In this document: positions 6,573 through 8,742 of the stretch, piece by piece | Numbering within the stretch: the first letter of the stretch is position 1 | How the letters are laid out: each line of letters begins with the position of its first letter | NCBI GenBank assembly: GCA_050015895.1 | Contig: JBEKAN010000184.1 | Coordinates: 1-8,742, forward strand | Direction of reading: 5' to 3' | Length of the DNA: 8,742 nucleotides | Origin: JBEKOF01 sp050015895 | Lineage (GTDB): Bacteria; Verrucomicrobiota; Verrucomicrobiia; Limisphaerales; Palsa-1400 | Notes under the pieces: generated by a model | What the model saw: only the letters and a program-made list of their open reading frames with translations | Told to the model about the DNA's origin: nothing | Databases searched by the model: none | Made by a program: the position numbers and the translations under genes

Positions 6573-8742
6573 TGTTTTTTGAATTGGTGGCCCTGCCGAC
6601 GAAGTAAAGCAAACCGGCCAGGGCGGCGAAGGGGATCAGCGCCAGCAGGTCGGAATGCGGGCCGGTGTAGAAGGGATTGGACGCCGTTGCCCATTTCGTG
6701 ATGGCCGCGTCCTGGTCGGTCAGCACGCCGGCCATGAAGGCAAAGACGATGCCCGCAATCGCGCCGCCCGCGATGTAGCCGCTGGCCAGCAGGACGCCCC
6801 GGCTCTTGTCGCCTTCGGCGGCCAGTTGCGCCTCAGACAGGCCCGCCCCGCGCAGGGCGTGACGCCGGCGGCGGTCCACCAGCCAGCGCACCATGCCGCC
6901 GACGAAAACCGGGGCGGAGGAGGAAAGGGGAAGGTAAACGCCCACCGCGAACGCCAGCGACGGAATCCCGCACAGTTCCAGCACGACGGAAATCATGATG
7001 CCAAAGAGGACCAGTCCCCACGGCAATCTGCCGCCGAGCAGGCCCTGGATGATGTCGGACATGAGCACGGCTTTGGGCACTGGGAATTTCTTGACTTCGG
7101 TGCCGTCGGGCCGCTGCTTGAACTCGCCGTTGATGCCGGGGTCCACCAGCCAAGCCACCGCTCCGGAATCATCCACCAGGTATTTCCGCGAAGGGCCGCC
7201 GGTGTCATCCATTTTTTGCCATACATGGTAGGCCGAGGAGTCCTGGCGCGCCTGCGGGCCGCGCAGTTTCTCCAGGCCGCCAAACTTCGTGCCGGCGGGG
7301 GCGCGCAATCCCGGCGCCACCTGCGCCGCCGGAACATACACCGTTGCGGAAGAGTTGAGACTCAACATAATGGGGGCCATCGCCAGCGCCGACGCCGCCG
7401 CGCCGATGAGGATGGCGATCTGCTGCAGCCGCGGCGTGGAGCCGAGCAGAAAACCTGTTTTCAAGTCCTGCGAGGTCGAGCCGCCGTTGGAAGCCGCCAC
7501 GCAAACCACGCCCCCCACCGAGAGCGCGGTGACAAAATAGGCCGGGCCTTTCCAGCCGACCGCGAGGAAGCCCAGGCATGTCAAGATGAGCGTTGCCACT
7601 GTCATCCCGGAAATCGGATTGGAGGAGGAGCCGATCTCCCCGGTCAGCCGCGAGGAGACGGTGACGAAGAGGAAGCCGAACAGGACGATCAAGACCGCGC
7701 CCAGGACGTTCATGTGCAGCGAGGGCGCGGCCAGGATGGCCGCCACAAGGGCCAGGCAGCCGAGACCGACAAACCTCATCGAGAGGTCTTTCTCGGTGCG
7801 CAAGGCGTTGGCGCGGGTCTCCTTGGCGGCGGCCCCGAAATCCGAGAACCCCGCGCGAATCCCCCGCCAGATCAGCGGCAGCGAGCGCCCCAAACTGATG
7901 ACCCCCCCCGCCGCCACCGCGCCCGCGCCGATGTAGAGAACGTAAGCGCCCCGCACATCATCGGGCGTCATGTCCTTGATTGGAATTCTGCCGGGCGCGA
8001 CCACCCCGGCCGCCCCTTCGCCAAAGAACTTGATCAAGGGGATGAGCACCAGATAGGACAACACGCCGCCCCCGGCCATGATGGAGGAGATGCGCGGGCC
8101 GATGACATACCCGACGCCGAGCAGTTCGGGGGAGATTTCGGCGGCGACCGAGGCGCCGTTGAAGGGCGCGCCGAAGATTTTTCCCGGCGTGTCCTTCCAC
8201 GCTTTGAAGGCCGACATCGCGGTCTTGTAAATGAGGCCGACGGCGAACCCGCCGAAAATCGCCGCGCCGCCGGAACTGGCGCCGGCCTCCCCGGCGGAAG
8301 TCGCGCCAGCCTTGAGGACCTCGGCGCAGGCGGTGCCTTCCGGGTATTTCAACTGCTCGTGCTGTTGGACGATCAGGGCGCGGCGCAGGGGGATCATCAT
8401 CAGAATGCCCAGCCAGGCCCCCAGGAGGGCGACCAGCATCACCCGCGTCATCTCCAGGTCGTAGCCCAGAATCATGATGGCCGGCATGGTCACCCCCACG
8501 CCGAAGGCGATGGACTCGCCCGCCGAGCCGGCCGTCTGCACGATGTTGTTTTCCAGGATGGTCGCGTCGCGGCCGCCGAAGAGTCTTGACCAGAGGCGGA
8601 AGAGGGTGAGGGAGATCACCGCGACGGGGATGGAGGCGCTGACGGTCATCCCGACCTTGAGCACCAGGTAGAGGGAGGAGGCGCCGAAGACGACCCCCAG
8701 CAGCGTTCCGAGGATGATGGCGCGCGGCGTGCATTCGGCCAT
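6562..8742 (-). CDS. OPT-family transporter (oligopeptide/metal-chelate type), N-terminus probably outside the window
   Basis: A multi-pass inner-membrane protein, 726 residues visible, with many hydrophobic helices. It matches the bacterial OPT family (putative oligopeptide transporter type): ENNIVQTAGSAGE (64-76 of the visible part), KYPEGTACAEVL, SSSNPISGMTVATL, GGSTSQDLKTGFLLGSTP and LPWGLVLFG. Family members move small peptides or metal-chelator complexes, probably with protons; the substrate here cannot be read. A hydrophilic segment at about residues 475-560 (GTKFGG to PVPKAVLMS) interrupts the helices and should form a soluble loop. A Met codon falls on the very last three bases, but homologues I recall carry extra residues before the AECTPRAIILG stretch, so the gene probably continues to the right. 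The tail NSKNNEA is AT-rich at DNA level and overlaps the start of the PIN gene by 11 bases. Confidence 0.92.
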   Translation of the reverse strand: MAECTPRAIILGTLLGVVFGASSLYLVLKVGMTVSASIPVAVISLTLFRLWSRLFGGRDATILENNIVQTAGSAGESIAFGVGVTMPAIMILGYDLEMTRVMLVALLGAWLGILMMIPLRRALIVQQHEQLKYPEGTACAEVLKAGATSAGEAGASSGGAAIFGGFAVGLIYKTAMSAFKAWKDTPGKIFGAPFNGASVAAEISPELLGVGYVIGPRISSIMAGGGVLSYLVLIPLIKFFGEGAAGVVAPGRIPIKDMTPDDVRGAYVLYIGAGAVAAGGVISLGRSLPLIWRGIRAGFSDFGAAAKETRANALRTEKDLSMRFVGLGCLALVAAILAAPSLHMNVLGAVLIVLFGFLFVTVSSRLTGEIGSSSNPISGMTVATLILTCLGFLAVGWKGPAYFVTALSVGGVVCVAASNGGSTSQDLKTGFLLGSTPRLQQIAILIGAAASALAMAPIMLSLNSSATVYVPAAQVAPGLRAPAGTKFGGLEKLRGPQARQDSSAYHVWQKMDDTGGPSRKYLVDDSGAVAWLVDPGINGEFKQRPDGTEVKKFPVPKAVLMSDIIQGLLGGRLPWGLVLFGIMISVVLELCGIPSLAFAVGVYLPLSSSAPVFVGGMVRWLVDRRRRHALRGAGLSEAQLAAEGDKSRGVLLASGYIAGGAIAGIVFAFMAGVLTDQDAAITKWATASNPFYTGPHSDLLALIPFAALAGLLYFVGRATNSKNNEA

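Noticed and set aside
6655..8589. A 644-codon plus-strand open frame opposite the OPT gene.
   Set aside because: Low-complexity Arg/Gly/His/Asp-rich translation, fully antisense to a clear membrane transporter.
8740..8742. The Met codon at the right edge as the true start of the OPT gene.
   Set aside because: It coincides with the window end, and homologues have extra residues before this point, so it is more likely an internal Met.

Overview
The window reads as a chromosomal fragment from a GC-rich, Gram-negative-type bacterium. A lipid A gene end (lpxI) implies an outer membrane. The sdhC-sdhA-sdhB order with a five-helix, di-heme b558-type cytochrome is what one sees in Verrucomicrobiota, Bacteroidota, Chlamydiota and some delta-proteobacteria. 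High GC, few Shine-Dalgarno motifs and the OPT and PIN genes make Verrucomicrobiota or a close PVC relative my best guess; this is inference, not proof.

Layout. Plus strand: the last 57 codons of lpxI (1-174), then a folC gene whose reading frame continues without a stop into a complete HAD-type hydrolase domain (207-2183). A 182-base spacer follows, with a possible promoter and a short ATTG tandem repeat, and then the succinate dehydrogenase/fumarate reductase operon sdhCAB (2366-5789). Minus strand, converging on sdhB: an OPT-family membrane transporter that runs off the right edge (6562-8742), a PIN-domain toxin-like gene whose start overlaps the transporter's end (6123-6572), and a 68-codon partner gene six bases further on (5910-6116). 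The 120-base gap between the convergent groups holds two weak hairpins.

How the genes relate. SdhC, SdhA and SdhB form one membrane complex that links succinate/fumarate chemistry to the quinone pool. LpxI and FolC are housekeeping enzymes of lipid A and folate synthesis and are neighbours rather than pathway partners. The PIN gene and its small partner look like an acquired toxin-antitoxin-type module: its DNA is clearly less GC-rich than both flanks and it starts inside the last codons of the transporter gene.

No tRNA, rRNA, CRISPR array or insertion sequence was seen. Most of the window is ordinary housekeeping sequence. The parts worth a second look are the FolC-HAD fusion with its altered catalytic motif and the low-GC toxin module with reversed gene order. 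I did not find convincing evidence of a wholly new system.
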